Source: Pelagimonas sp. (GTDB taxonomy: Bacteria; Pseudomonadota; Alphaproteobacteria; Rhodobacterales; Rhodobacteraceae). From it: DNA of 64,000 nt. Below are positions 55,442 to 64,000 of this stretch, piece by piece (position 1 is the first letter of the stretch; every line of letters starts with the position of its first letter). The stretch spans positions 62,001 through 126,000 of the forward strand of contig JAOASD010000007.1 of the NCBI GenBank assembly GCA_025210265.1, in the 5' to 3' direction. Both the position numbers and the translations under genes were made by a program. Below the pieces are notes generated by a model, which saw only the letters and a list, made by a program, of their open reading frames with translations, searched no databases and had not been told where the DNA came from.

Positions 55442-55858
55442 TTACCACGCCCCCAGCGCGTTCTCGACAACTTGAATTTGGCCCCATTGATCAAATAGGG
55501 CCACGTCAAAACGCATCGGCGTCAGGGCACCCTGGGGGAAAAACCCCAAAAACTCCTCTGCCGCAGACAGGAGCCGCCGAACCTGTGCAGGACGCAGCGA
55601 TTCAAGGGCCGCATCATGGGTTTTGCTTTGCTTGACCTCGACAAAAACGATGCCATCCCCATCCTGAAAAATCAGGTCAATTTCCCCGCCGCGACCACGC
55701 CACCGATGCTGCAGCAACCGATAGCCACGCCGTTCAAAATCGCGTGACACAGCCAGTTCCGCTGCCTGCCCGGCAAAATGGCTGATCTGACCGCGCGCCA
55801 CACGCGGATTAACACCGGGGGACTCAAAAGGCAGGTCAAGCTGAAGATCGAGGGGCAT
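55442..55858 (-). CDS. yraN: UPF0102 family protein YraN
   Basis: This 138-residue protein has a predicted PD-(D/E)XK nuclease fold with the conserved RGRGGEIDLIFQDGDGIVFVEVKQSK (Asp and ExK). Its function is unproven; the family is linked to DNA or recombination functions and is commonly adjacent to rsmI, as here (29 nt downstream). The unusual N-terminal 20 residues (LDLQLDLPFESPGVNP) are not conserved in the core family. Confidence 0.9.
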   Translation of the reverse strand: MPLDLQLDLPFESPGVNPRVARGQISHFAGQAAELAVSRDFERRGYRLLQHRWRGRGGEIDLIFQDGDGIVFVEVKQSKTHDAALESLRPAQVRRLLSAAEEFLGFFPQGALTPMRFDVALFDQWGQIQVVENALGAW

Positions 55859-55887
55859 AGATCACCTTTCACCAAAACAGCGCCGCC

Positions 55888-56772
55888 CTAATCGCCCCCG
55901 TTTTGGGCGGTCAGCCGCATCGCCAATTGATAGACCGGGCGCCGTTTCACGCCCAACCGCGCTGACACATAATCCGCAGCATCGCGTACCGACATGGTTT
56001 GCAACGCCTGTTCAACTTCGGTTTCTAAGTCAATTTCCCTAATTTTTGCCGAATCCCCTTTGCCGATCAGGACAACGATTTCGCCTTTGGCTGGGGTTGC
56101 ATCGTAGTGCGCTGCCAGTTCGGACAGCGGCGCGGTGCGGCTTTCTTCGAATTTCTTGGTCAGCTCACGGCAGACAGTGGCGGGGCGGTCACCCAGCATA
56201 TCCTGCGCGTCACGCAACATCGCGACAAGGCGTTTTGGGGATTCATAAAACACAAGCGTTGCTGGCACGGTCGAGACCTCTTGCAACGCCTTTTTGCGCG
56301 CGCCGGATGTGTTGGGCAGAAAACCGGCGAACAGAAACCGATCCGTCGGCAAGCCCGACAGCGTCAGCGCCGTGACCACAGCCGACGGCCCTGGTGCGCT
56401 GATCAGTGGCACCCCGACCTCTTGCGCCAGGGGCAGCAGATCAAACCCCGGATCTGAAATCATCGGCGTGCCGGCCTCGGACGCGTAAGCCAGGCTCATC
56501 CCCTGTTCCAGAAAGCCCTGCAGGCGGGGGCGCATCTTTGCCCCATTGTGGTCGTGATAGGCCAACAGAGGCCGGTCACGCAGCGCGATGCCGTGGATCT
56601 CCATCAGGCGGCGCAGGCTGCGGGTATCTTCGGCGGCCAACACATCGGCATCACGCAAAATATCCAGCGCGCGCAAGGTGATATCACGGGCGTTCCCGAT
56701 TGGCGTCGCCAGCAGATACAATCCGGGCGTCAATCCGCCATTTTTCCCCTCAATCGTCACTGGACCCCTCAT
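55888..56772 (-). CDS. rsmI: 16S rRNA (cytidine(1402)-2'-O)-methyltransferase
   Basis: RsmI (294 residues) methylates the ribose of C1402 in 16S rRNA. The tetrapyrrole methylase fold is evident from LYLLATPIGNARDITLRALDILRDADVLAAEDTRSLRRLM, YHDHNGAKM, YASEAGTPMISDPGF and SAPGPSAVVTALTLSGLPTDRFLFAGFLP. A C-terminal RsmI-HTH-like part ends LGVKRRPVYQLAMRL. It is divergent from the LpoA-like gene and followed by yraN and gshB, an arrangement common in alphaproteobacteria. Confidence 0.95.
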   Translation of the reverse strand: MRGPVTIEGKNGGLTPGLYLLATPIGNARDITLRALDILRDADVLAAEDTRSLRRLMEIHGIALRDRPLLAYHDHNGAKMRPRLQGFLEQGMSLAYASEAGTPMISDPGFDLLPLAQEVGVPLISAPGPSAVVTALTLSGLPTDRFLFAGFLPNTSGARKKALQEVSTVPATLVFYESPKRLVAMLRDAQDMLGDRPATVCRELTKKFEESRTAPLSELAAHYDATPAKGEIVVLIGKGDSAKIREIDLETEVEQALQTMSVRDAADYVSARLGVKRRPVYQLAMRLTAQNGGD

Positions 56773-56912
56773 CTGGCTGGTCTATAGTCGCTGAGCAATA
56801 GCGCGGCCGGCCCAAGAGTGCCAGAAAATCACACGCATCCAGCCGCCGATCCGTATTCTGACCCGCTTTTAAATCGCGGCAGGTCCAAAAAAGTCGAGGG
56901 AGTTTTCCACCC

Positions 56913-58094
56913 ATGTTTGCCCGTTTGTCCCCGCTGCGCAAAGCCGCCGCTGTCAGTGCCATCCTTGCATTGGCGGCGTGTGATGCCACGACGATCCCTT
57001 CGCTGGGGGGCGGGTCGGGCCAGCGGATTGACCCGGACAAGCCTATTCAGGTCGCGCTTCTGGTGCCGAAATCGGATTCGGATGCCGGGACGCAGGGCAT
57101 TGCGCAGGCGCTGGAAAATGCTGCGCGCCTGGCTGCGGCGCAAAACGCGGGCAAGGCACAGATTGACCTGCGGGTCTACGATACGGCTGGGCAGGCTTCG
57201 ACTGCGGCAGCCCAAGCGCAGCGCGCCGTGGATGAGGGGGCAAAGGTCATTCTGGGCCCGCTCTTTGGCGAAGCGGCCAATGCCGCGGGGCTGGCCGTGA
57301 TTGATGAGGGCGTGAATGTTCTCAGCTTCTCGAACAACCCGTCGATTGCTGGCGGCAACGTGTTTGTTCTGGGCCCGACCTTCGACAACACCGCACGGCG
57401 TCTGGCCGGCTATGCCAAGCGTCAGGGCAAGAAAAACATGGTCATTCTATATTCCGACGACGTGCCGGGACAGTTTGGCAAAACCGCGATTGAACAGGCG
57501 GCGACCTCGAACGGGATCCAGATCCTGACCTCTGAGGGGTACCAGCTGTCGGTTGAGGGCGTGTCTGCCTCGGCTCAGAATGTCGGGCGCGTGGTCAGCC
57601 AGGCCGGTGCCGATACGGTGTTCATCACCACCGATGCCAATAACGCCGCCATGCCGATGCTGCTGAACATGCTGCCGGAAAATGGCGCACACAATGCCAG
57701 CACGCAGTTCATCGGCCTGACCCGGTGGGATGTGCGCCCCGATCTGTTTGATCTGCCCGGCGCGAACGGTGCCTGGTTCACCCTGCCCAATCGCAGCCAG
57801 CAAAGCGCCTATGAACAGGCCTATAGCAGCAGCTATGGCAGCGCGCCGCACCCGCTGTCTGGGCTTGCCTATGACGGGATCTCGGCCATTGCCGCGCTGG
57901 CGGGCCAAGGGCGGGGCGACGCTTTGACCGCGCAGGCATTGACCCGTGGCTCTGGCTTTAACGGCACGGGCGGTGTATTCCGCTTGCTGCCCGATGGCAC
58001 CAATCAGCGGGGCCTGGCCGTGGCAACTGTGACAGACAAACAGGTGGTGATCCTTGACCCTGCCCCAAGCAGCTTTGGCGGCGCCGGCTTCTGA
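56913..58094 (+). CDS. Penicillin-binding protein activator, LpoA-like lipoprotein
   Basis: The 393-residue protein carries a lipoprotein signal with lipobox LAAC (Cys about residue 23: AILALAACDAT). A periplasmic-binding-protein type I domain follows: IQVALLVPKSDSDAGTQGIAQALENAARLA, AKVILGPLFGEAANAAGLAVIDEGVNVLSFSNNPSIAGGNVFVLGPTFDNTARRLAGYA. In E. coli the related LpoA is an outer-membrane lipoprotein that activates PBP1A; here only the substrate-binding-like half is present. A branched-chain-amino-acid-type binding role is an alternative. GAGGGAG precedes the start. Confidence 0.82.
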   Translation: MFARLSPLRKAAAVSAILALAACDATTIPSLGGGSGQRIDPDKPIQVALLVPKSDSDAGTQGIAQALENAARLAAAQNAGKAQIDLRVYDTAGQASTAAAQAQRAVDEGAKVILGPLFGEAANAAGLAVIDEGVNVLSFSNNPSIAGGNVFVLGPTFDNTARRLAGYAKRQGKKNMVILYSDDVPGQFGKTAIEQAATSNGIQILTSEGYQLSVEGVSASAQNVGRVVSQAGADTVFITTDANNAAMPMLLNMLPENGAHNASTQFIGLTRWDVRPDLFDLPGANGAWFTLPNRSQQSAYEQAYSSSYGSAPHPLSGLAYDGISAIAALAGQGRGDALTAQALTRGSGFNGTGGVFRLLPDGTNQRGLAVATVTDKQVVILDPAPSSFGGAGF

Positions 58095-58107
58095 GCAGGC
58101 CCCAGAC

Positions 58108-60861
58108 ATGAACCGGATGCCGGAGAACCTGATCCTGCCGGCATCCGATATTTTTGACCTTCCCGCGTTGCGCAAACAGCTGTTTGACAGCTTTCCCGCC
58201 GATGCCAGCGAAGGCGAAATCCGCAAGCTGACCGTCGGCCTGCTGGCACAGGCGCAAAAGGACGGGCGCGCGGCCATCGCCGCGGCCTTTGAGGCCGAGC
58301 CCTTTGCCGCGCGGCGCATCACCCGGTCCTACACCTGGCTGACCGATGGCATGGTGCGCCTGACCTTTGAGGTCGCGGCCCAGCGCCTGCACCCTCTGAA
58401 CAGCCCGACCGAAGGCGAACGCCTGAGTGTGCTGGCTGTGGGTGGCTATGGACGGGGCGAAATGGCCCCGTTTTCGGATGTGGACCTGCTGTTCCTGACC
58501 CCTTACAAAATCACCCCCTGGGCCGAGAGCGTGATCGAATCCATGCTCTATATTCTGTGGGATCTGCGCCTGAAAGTCGGGCATAGTTCGCGCACGGTGC
58601 GCGATTGCCTGCGCCTGGGGGCCGAGGATTACACAATCCGCACCGCGATGCTGGAAAACCGCTATCTGACCGGCGATGCCGCGCTGGCGGATGAACTGGA
58701 AACCCGGCTATGGGACGAATTGTTCAGCGGCACGGCCCGCGATTTCATCGAGGCCAAGCTGGAAGAGCGCGGCGCCCGGCATGAAAAGCAGGGCCAGCGA
58801 TACATGGTCGAGCCCAATGTCAAAGAGGGCAAAGGCGGGCTGCGCGATCTGCAATCCCTGTTCTGGATCAGCAAATATGTGCATCGCACCGGGGATGTTT
58901 CGGAACTGGTGCGCAAAGGCGTGTTTCTGCCCGAAGAGCACGACACATTCGTACAGGCCGAACGGTTCCTGTGGTCCGTGCGCAGCCACATGCATCTGGT
59001 CGCCAAACGCGCGGTCGAACAGCTCAGCTTTGACATGCAGGTCGAGGTCGCATCGCGCATGGGATATAATGACCGCGGCGGGCGACGCGCGGTGGAATGG
59101 TTCATGCAGGATTATTTCCGCCACGCGACCTCGGTCGGGGATCTGACGCGGATCCTGCTGACCTCGCTTGAGGCAGATCACACCAAGGGCGCACCGCTGC
59201 TGGAGCGCATCTTCAAACGCCGTCGCCGGGTCAAATCAGGCTATAAGGTGGTGCATAACCGGCTGGCAATCAGCGATGATGCCGGATTTTTGTCCGATCC
59301 GCTGAACCTGCTGCGCCTGTTCGAGGAAGGGTTGCGCACCGGTCTGCTGATCCATCCAGATGCGATGCGCCTGGTCCAGGCCAATCTGGATCTGATCGAC
59401 GAAGATATGCGCAAGAACCGCGATGCGCAGAAACTGTTCCTTGATCTGCTGCTGAAACACGGCAACCCGGTGCGCGCCCTGCGTCGGATGAATGAATTGG
59501 GCGTGCTGTCTGCCTTTCTGCCCGAATTTGCCCCGATCGTCGCGATGATGCAGTTCAACATGTATCACCACTACACGGTGGACGAACACACGATCCAGGT
59601 GATCCATCACCTGGCCGAGATCGAGCGCGGCGAAGTGGGCGAAGAGCTGCCGGTCTCGACCGAAATCATCGACACCGGGATCAACAGGCGTGTCATGTAT
59701 GTGGCGCTGTTGCTGCATGACATCGGCAAGGGCCGGGACGAAGATCACTCGATCCTGGGCGCCCGCATCGCGCGCAAAGTGGCCCCGCGTCTGGGTCTCA
59801 GCAAGAAAGAGGCCGAGACCGTCGAATGGTTGGTGCGCCACCACCTGCTGATGTCGGACATGGCGCAGAAACGCGACATTGCCGACCCGCGCACCGTGCG
59901 CGATTTCGCCAAGGCGGTGAAAACCCGTGAACGGCTGGATCTGCTTTGTGTGCTGACGGTCTGTGATATTCGCGGCGTCGGCCCCGGCACCTGGAACAAT
60001 TGGAAGGCCTCGCTGATCCGGGCGCTGTATCGCCAGACCCGGCGCGCCCTCGAAGGCGGGATGGAAGACCTGAACCGCGAGAACCGCGGCACCGAGGCGC
60101 GCAAGCTGCTGCGCGAACATCTGCCCAACTGGAGCACAGCCGAACTGCGTCAGGAAACCGGCCGCCATTATCCGCCCTATTGGCAGGGTCTGCATGTGAC
60201 GGCCCATGTTGTCTTTGCCAATCTGCTGCGCGGCATTTCCGACGAAGAGGTGCAGATCGACATTCACCCGGACGAAGACCGCGACGCCACGCGCGCCTGC
60301 TTTGCCATGCAGGACCACCCTGGCATTTTCTCGCGCCTGTCCGGGGCGCTGGCCATGGTTGGGGCGAATGTGGTCGATGCCCGGACATTTACCTCTAAAG
60401 ACGGCTATGCCACCGCCGCTTTCTGGATTCAGGACGCCGATGGCCACCCCTATGAAGAGGCCCGGATCCCCCGACTGCGCGATATGATCCACAAAACCCT
60501 GATGGGGCAGGTCGTCACCCGCGAAGCGATCCGCCCGCGTGAAAAACTGAAAAAGCGCGAAAAGGCGTTCAAAGTCCCCACCCATGTCACCTTTGACAAC
60601 GAGGGATCGGAAATTTTCACCATCATCGAGGTGGACACCCGCGACCGCCCCGGCCTGCTGTTTGATCTGGCCCGCACCATGGCCAGTCAGAATGTCTATA
60701 TCGCCAGCGCGGTGATCGCGACCTATGGCGAACAGGCGGTCGACACCTTCTACGTCAAGGATATGTTCGGGCTGAAATTGCATTCCAAAGTCAAGCGCGA
60801 CCAGATCGAAAAGAAACTGCGCGAAGCGATCTCTGCCGGAACAGAACGCGCCCGAACCTAA
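58108..60861 (+). CDS. glnD: Bifunctional uridylyltransferase/uridylyl-removing enzyme GlnD
   Basis: GlnD (917 residues) senses glutamine and adds or removes UMP on PII, controlling nitrogen assimilation. The nucleotidyltransferase site is GGYGRGEMAPFSDVDLLFL (about residues 112-130). The UR domain has HD-type HHYTVDEHT and LLLHDIGKGRDEDHS. Two C-terminal ACT domains (from about 710: ACFAMQDHPGIFSRLSGAL and VDTRDRPGLLFDLARTMASQNV) bind glutamine. The ATG at 58108 is used; an upstream TTG lies inside the preceding gene. It is followed by murJ after 79 nt. Confidence 0.95.
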   Translation: MNRMPENLILPASDIFDLPALRKQLFDSFPADASEGEIRKLTVGLLAQAQKDGRAAIAAAFEAEPFAARRITRSYTWLTDGMVRLTFEVAAQRLHPLNSPTEGERLSVLAVGGYGRGEMAPFSDVDLLFLTPYKITPWAESVIESMLYILWDLRLKVGHSSRTVRDCLRLGAEDYTIRTAMLENRYLTGDAALADELETRLWDELFSGTARDFIEAKLEERGARHEKQGQRYMVEPNVKEGKGGLRDLQSLFWISKYVHRTGDVSELVRKGVFLPEEHDTFVQAERFLWSVRSHMHLVAKRAVEQLSFDMQVEVASRMGYNDRGGRRAVEWFMQDYFRHATSVGDLTRILLTSLEADHTKGAPLLERIFKRRRRVKSGYKVVHNRLAISDDAGFLSDPLNLLRLFEEGLRTGLLIHPDAMRLVQANLDLIDEDMRKNRDAQKLFLDLLLKHGNPVRALRRMNELGVLSAFLPEFAPIVAMMQFNMYHHYTVDEHTIQVIHHLAEIERGEVGEELPVSTEIIDTGINRRVMYVALLLHDIGKGRDEDHSILGARIARKVAPRLGLSKKEAETVEWLVRHHLLMSDMAQKRDIADPRTVRDFAKAVKTRERLDLLCVLTVCDIRGVGPGTWNNWKASLIRALYRQTRRALEGGMEDLNRENRGTEARKLLREHLPNWSTAELRQETGRHYPPYWQGLHVTAHVVFANLLRGISDEEVQIDIHPDEDRDATRACFAMQDHPGIFSRLSGALAMVGANVVDARTFTSKDGYATAAFWIQDADGHPYEEARIPRLRDMIHKTLMGQVVTREAIRPREKLKKREKAFKVPTHVTFDNEGSEIFTIIEVDTRDRPGLLFDLARTMASQNVYIASAVIATYGEQAVDTFYVKDMFGLKLHSKVKRDQIEKKLREAISAGTERART

Positions 60862-60940
60862 GGGCAGGAGCGCCCGCCCTCCGCTTTCTTTGCTATCCAC
60901 GATGCGCTAAGCCTGCGCAAAACAAAAGGTAGGGGCACAG

Positions 60941-62497
60941 ATGAAACCGATCCGGCTGATTGCGGGCGTGATGACCGTGGGGTTCTGGACCCTGGCCAGC
61001 CGCATTCTGGGTGTCGCGCGCGAAATCATCATTCTGGCCCTGATCGGGCCGGGGCCGATGATGGATGCCTTTGTCGCCGCTTTCCGCCTGCCCAACATGT
61101 TCCGTCGCTTCTTTGCCGAAGGCGCGTTCAACGCTGCCTTTGTGCCGATCTTTTCCAAGAAACTGGAAGCCGATGAACAGCCGCTGGAATTTGCCCGCGA
61201 CGCGTTAAACGGGCTGGCGCTGGTGCTGCTGGTGCTGACGGGCGCGGCGCTGGTGTTCATGCCCGCGCTGGTCTGGGCCACCGCCGGGGGGTTTGGTGGG
61301 GATGCGCGGTTTGACCTGACTGTGGGCTATGGCCGCATCGTCTTTCCCTATATTTTCCTGATCTCGCTGGCGGCGCTGTTTTCTGGCGCGCTGAATGCCA
61401 AGGGCCATTTCGCCGCCGCCGCCGCCGCGCCGGTTTTCCTCAATATCCTTGTGATCGGGGCGATGATCGCCGGGCATGTGCTGGGCGGAGAGATCATCCT
61501 TTGGCTGGTCTGGGCTGTGCCCTTTGCCGGGATCGCGCAGCTGGCGCTGGTCTGGGTCGCGGCTGAGCGCGCGGGTATCACCCTGCGCCCCGGTCGCCCG
61601 CGCCTGACGCCTGAAATGAAGCGCCTAGTGCGCGTCGCCGTGCCGGCCGCGCTGGCCGGCGGTGTCATGCAGATCAACCTGCTGGTCGGTCAGCAGGTGG
61701 CCTCGCATTTCGACAAGGCGGTGGGCTGGCTCTATTCGGCGGACCGCCTGTACCAGCTGCCTCTGGGGGTTGTGGGGATCGCCGTGGGCATCGTTCTGCT
61801 GCCGGACCTGTCGCGCCGCCTGAAAGCGCAGGATGACGCGGGTGGGCGCGCGGCCTTTTCCCGCGCGGGCGAGCTGAGCCTCGCGCTGACCATCCCCGCC
61901 TCGGTCGCGCTGGTCGTGATCCCTCTGCCGCTGGTGTCGGTGCTGTTTGAGCGCGGCGCCACAGGGGCCAGCGACAGCGCCGCCATCGCGCTGGCCGTGG
62001 CGATTTACGGGCTGGGCCTGCCGTCTTTTGTGCTGCAAAAAGTGCTGCAACCGCTGTTTTTCGCCCGCGAAGACACCAAAAGCCCGTTCCGCTATGCGGT
62101 CTGGTCGATGATCGTCAACGCCGCGCTGGCCATTGGTCTGGCCCCGGTTCTGGGCTGGTATGCCCCCGCCATCGCCACCACCGTGGCAGGTTGGATGATG
62201 GTTCTGTTCCTGGCACGCGGTGCGCGCGGTCTGGGCAGCGTGGCGCGGTTTGATGCGCGCTTTGCCGACCGGTTGTGGCGCATCTGCGCGGCCTCTGTCG
62301 TGATGGGTGTGGCGCTGTGGGGCGCGCATCAAGTGCTGACGCCCTGGCTGGCCCTGCCCTGGATTCGCGGGCTGGCTTTGACCCTGCTGATTGCGTTTGG
62401 CATTCTGGTCTACGGGCTGGCGGGGCAGATGCTGGGTGCCTTCCGCCTGTCCGAGATCAAAGGCGTCGTGCGCCGCAACCCCAGAGGCACATCATGA
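60941..62497 (+). CDS. murJ: Lipid II flippase MurJ
   Basis: This 518-residue inner-membrane protein of the MOP/MviN family has about 14 hydrophobic segments. The N-terminus IRLIAGVMTVGFWTLASRILGVAREIIILALIG and FVAAFRLPNMFRRFFAEGAFNAAFVPIFSKK are family hallmarks. It flips lipid II across the inner membrane for peptidoglycan synthesis. Its stop overlaps the ATG of the downstream phospholipase-D-fold gene (ATGA). Confidence 0.95.
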   Translation: MKPIRLIAGVMTVGFWTLASRILGVAREIIILALIGPGPMMDAFVAAFRLPNMFRRFFAEGAFNAAFVPIFSKKLEADEQPLEFARDALNGLALVLLVLTGAALVFMPALVWATAGGFGGDARFDLTVGYGRIVFPYIFLISLAALFSGALNAKGHFAAAAAAPVFLNILVIGAMIAGHVLGGEIILWLVWAVPFAGIAQLALVWVAAERAGITLRPGRPRLTPEMKRLVRVAVPAALAGGVMQINLLVGQQVASHFDKAVGWLYSADRLYQLPLGVVGIAVGIVLLPDLSRRLKAQDDAGGRAAFSRAGELSLALTIPASVALVVIPLPLVSVLFERGATGASDSAAIALAVAIYGLGLPSFVLQKVLQPLFFAREDTKSPFRYAVWSMIVNAALAIGLAPVLGWYAPAIATTVAGWMMVLFLARGARGLGSVARFDARFADRLWRICAASVVMGVALWGAHQVLTPWLALPWIRGLALTLLIAFGILVYGLAGQMLGAFRLSEIKGVVRRNPRGTS

Positions 62498-63660
62498 GCA
62501 GCACTGCCCTGATTGGTGATACCGAAGGTCTGACCGCGCTGGAAACCGCGGTGGCCTCGGCCCGCTCCGAACTGCTGATCGCGCTGCGCGGGCTGGACCC
62601 CCGCCGCGCACTGCACCACCCGAAACTGCGCGAGGCCGGGCTGGAAAACTGGGCCGATCTGATCGGCATCCTGACCCAGCGCGGCGTGGCGCTGCGGCTG
62701 CTGGTGGGCGATAGCGACCCGCTGCTGCACAGCGCAGACCACCGTGCGGCCTGGGCGGCCGCTTCGGGCTTTGCCGATGTGGTGCAGGGCAATGCGCAGA
62801 TCCTGTGCGCGCCCCATGCCCACCGCCCCGGCGCGCTGTGGCATTGGCAGAACCGCGCGACACTCAGCGCCGCGCGCAAGGCGCTAGCGACCGAAGACCC
62901 CGCCCGCTTGACCCCGGTGCAACGCCGCGCCCGCGCGCATCGCCTGCCCGCCCATCCGCAGCGCCAGAACCACAGCTTTGTGCTGGTGGATGGCAAGCTG
63001 GCGCTGCTGGGCGCGCCCTCGCCCGATTTTGGACAGAAAAACCCCTGGCTGCGGCTGGATGATGCGGATTTCTGCGGTGCCTTGCGCGCCCATTTCGGCG
63101 CGCTGTGGGATGGGGCCATGTCGACCACCGGTCAGGATCAGACGCCGCTGGCGCAGGCTCCCGCCCGGTTCAGCGTGGCCACCATCCCGCAAAGCCGATC
63201 GGACCTGCGGCTGCTGCGCACCCTGTCGCGCCCGGACAGCCGGCTGCGCGCTGTGGACCCCAAACCGGGCCTTAGCGATCTGGACAGCGCCCTGCCCCGC
63301 CTGCTGAGGGGCGCGCGCCATAGCCTGTCGATCTGCAGCCCTGCGCTGACCGACCCGGATGTGATCGAAACCCTAAGCGACTGTGCAATCCAACAGCCCG
63401 AACTGGGCCTGACCCTGCTGGTCAATGAGCTGCCACCCGAGGCAGAAGCCCGCCTGAATGCTGGGTTCGGCCCGCGCCTGATCGGCGAATTCCCGAGCGA
63501 ACGGGTCCAAAGCAGCGTGATCCTGATTGACGGGCAAAAGGTGATCTTTGGCTCACCCGCGCTCAGCCCATCCGGTCTGCGCTTTGACAGCGAGGTCGCC
63601 GCACTGATCAAAGACAGCGCGCTGGCGCAGCAGCTGCAACAGGCGCTGTTCAGTCTGTAA
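62494..63660 (+). CDS. Phospholipase D-fold protein with degenerate HKD motifs
   Basis: This 388-residue cytosolic protein has a two-domain PLD-like layout. The first motif reads NHSFVLVDGKLALLG (H-x-F in place of H-x-K, Asp kept). The second reads QSSVILIDGQKVIFGS (both His and Lys replaced). The catalytic His-Lys pairs are therefore incomplete and enzymatic activity is doubtful. The first ~50 residues (TALETAVASARSELLIALRGLDPRRAL) match the start of PLD-like proteins that process lipids or nucleic acids. ATGA overlap with murJ suggests a link to envelope lipid handling. Confidence 0.78.
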   Translation: MSSTALIGDTEGLTALETAVASARSELLIALRGLDPRRALHHPKLREAGLENWADLIGILTQRGVALRLLVGDSDPLLHSADHRAAWAAASGFADVVQGNAQILCAPHAHRPGALWHWQNRATLSAARKALATEDPARLTPVQRRARAHRLPAHPQRQNHSFVLVDGKLALLGAPSPDFGQKNPWLRLDDADFCGALRAHFGALWDGAMSTTGQDQTPLAQAPARFSVATIPQSRSDLRLLRTLSRPDSRLRAVDPKPGLSDLDSALPRLLRGARHSLSICSPALTDPDVIETLSDCAIQQPELGLTLLVNELPPEAEARLNAGFGPRLIGEFPSERVQSSVILIDGQKVIFGSPALSPSGLRFDSEVAALIKDSALAQQLQQALFSL

Positions 63661-63672
63661 CCGCGTTCACCC

Positions 63673-64000
63673 TCAATCGCGCCGGATCCGCGCGATCAGA
63701 TGGCGCAGCCCGCCGGGCACCAGCAGGATGGACAGGGCAAATCCGGCGACAAACCCGCCAATATCCGCCATCCAGAAATAATCGGTGCCGCCAAACAGCC
63801 CCAGCACAAAGCGGATGCCCAAAAGCACCCCAATCATTCGAAACGCCCCCAGCTGCGGTGCCTGCGCCTGCCCAAGCCGCAGCCACAGCAGATAGGTGAA
63901 CGCGCCGATCAGGGCAAAATCGCCGGGAAACGCCCCGACCAGCGGCAGCGTGTCGTCGCGCGTGATGCCAAACACCGCCGCGCCAACCACCGTGCCGGAA
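63673..64000 (-). CDS. Rhomboid-family intramembrane protein, C-terminal part (gene continues past right edge)
   Basis: Only the last 108 codons are visible. The protein is polytopic: an SG-TVVGAAVFGI segment at the window edge matches the catalytic GxSG helix, then FPGDFALIGAFTYLLWLRL, FRMIGVLLGIRFVLGLFGG and DYFWMADIGGFVAGFALSILLVPGG. The last helix normally reads HxGGxxxG, with the His of the Ser-His dyad; here that position is Asp (ADIGG). It may be an inactive rhomboid or an atypical protease. It converges with the PLD-fold gene, 12 nt apart. Confidence 0.75.
   Translation of the reverse strand, partial: SGTVVGAAVFGITRDDTLPLVGAFPGDFALIGAFTYLLWLRLGQAQAPQLGAFRMIGVLLGIRFVLGLFGGTDYFWMADIGGFVAGFALSILLVPGGLRHLIARIRRD

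Noticed and set aside
59236..60900. 554-codon frame antisense to glnD
   Set aside because: No recognisable domain or ribosome-binding site; glnD occupies the sense strand.

Overview
The window is a chromosomal segment of a GC-rich alphaproteobacterium, most probably a marine Rhodobacterales (Roseobacter-type) species. The evidence is a fused-stop-start gene style, a second heat-shock sigma factor behind an RpoE-like promoter, a CcrM methyltransferase with GANTC sites in its leader, an NDUFS4-type complex I accessory protein, a petABC operon that ends in cytochrome c1, and a degenerate CtrA-like regulator. No tRNA, rRNA, CRISPR array, insertion sequence or prophage was seen, so this is mostly stable core chromosome carrying two catabolic islands.

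Positions 1-10.8 kb hold a sugar-acid island. A ribose-type ABC transporter (permease truncated at the left edge, plus ATPase) and a UxaA-family dehydratase lie on the minus strand. They diverge from a GntR/FadR regulator followed by aldose dehydrogenase, FucU mutarotase, lactonase, XylX-like dehydratase, semialdehyde dehydrogenase, SDR and FAH hydrolase. Together they make a complete non-phosphorylative route for L-fucose and, through a second lower branch, its C5 analogue D-arabinose. A 12-bp perfect palindrome in the divergent promoter region is the likely GntR operator.

From 10.8 to 16 kb lie a GNAT acetyltransferase, the complex I accessory protein, two tandem paralogous unknowns, uvrB and a small conserved protein. 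From 15.6 to 23 kb is a homoprotocatechuate (3,4-dihydroxyphenylacetate) meta-cleavage operon: hpaR diverges from hpaF-hpaE-hpaD-PLP decarboxylase-hpaG-hpaH-hpaI. The operon has a good sigma-70 promoter flanked by two similar inverted sites. The embedded aromatic-amino-acid decarboxylase suggests that tyrosine- or DOPA-derived compounds feed the ring-cleavage route.

From 23 to 45 kb come a universal stress protein, a CtrA-like regulator with a degenerate receiver, DUF484-xerC, a GST, an outer-membrane barrel, petABC, the TPP-riboswitch-controlled thiBPQ transporter, aroC, a chemoreceptor with a CheR-type C-terminal tether, a DMT exporter, ccrM, rnhB, a degenerate GGDEF protein, groESL under a CIRCE operator, a DUF2161 nuclease-fold protein and a TraB/GumN protein. 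From 45 to 64 kb are an M3 peptidase, a membrane-anchored MoeB-like E1, dut, coaBC, a ChaN-like protein, rpoH (RpoHII type), comM, an HSL esterase, gshB, yraN, rsmI, an LpoA-like lipoprotein, glnD, murJ, a degenerate phospholipase-D-fold protein and the C-terminal part of a rhomboid protein cut by the right edge.

The least explained structure is a pair of dispersed double-hairpin elements (15552-15597 and 18108-18153). They share a GGCGTC flank and a CCTTGAAGG core but have different, compensating arms. One encodes the C-terminal tail of a small protein and the other sits inside the hpa operon. Several proteins keep a signalling or enzyme fold but lack key residues (receiver, GGDEF, HKD, rhomboid).
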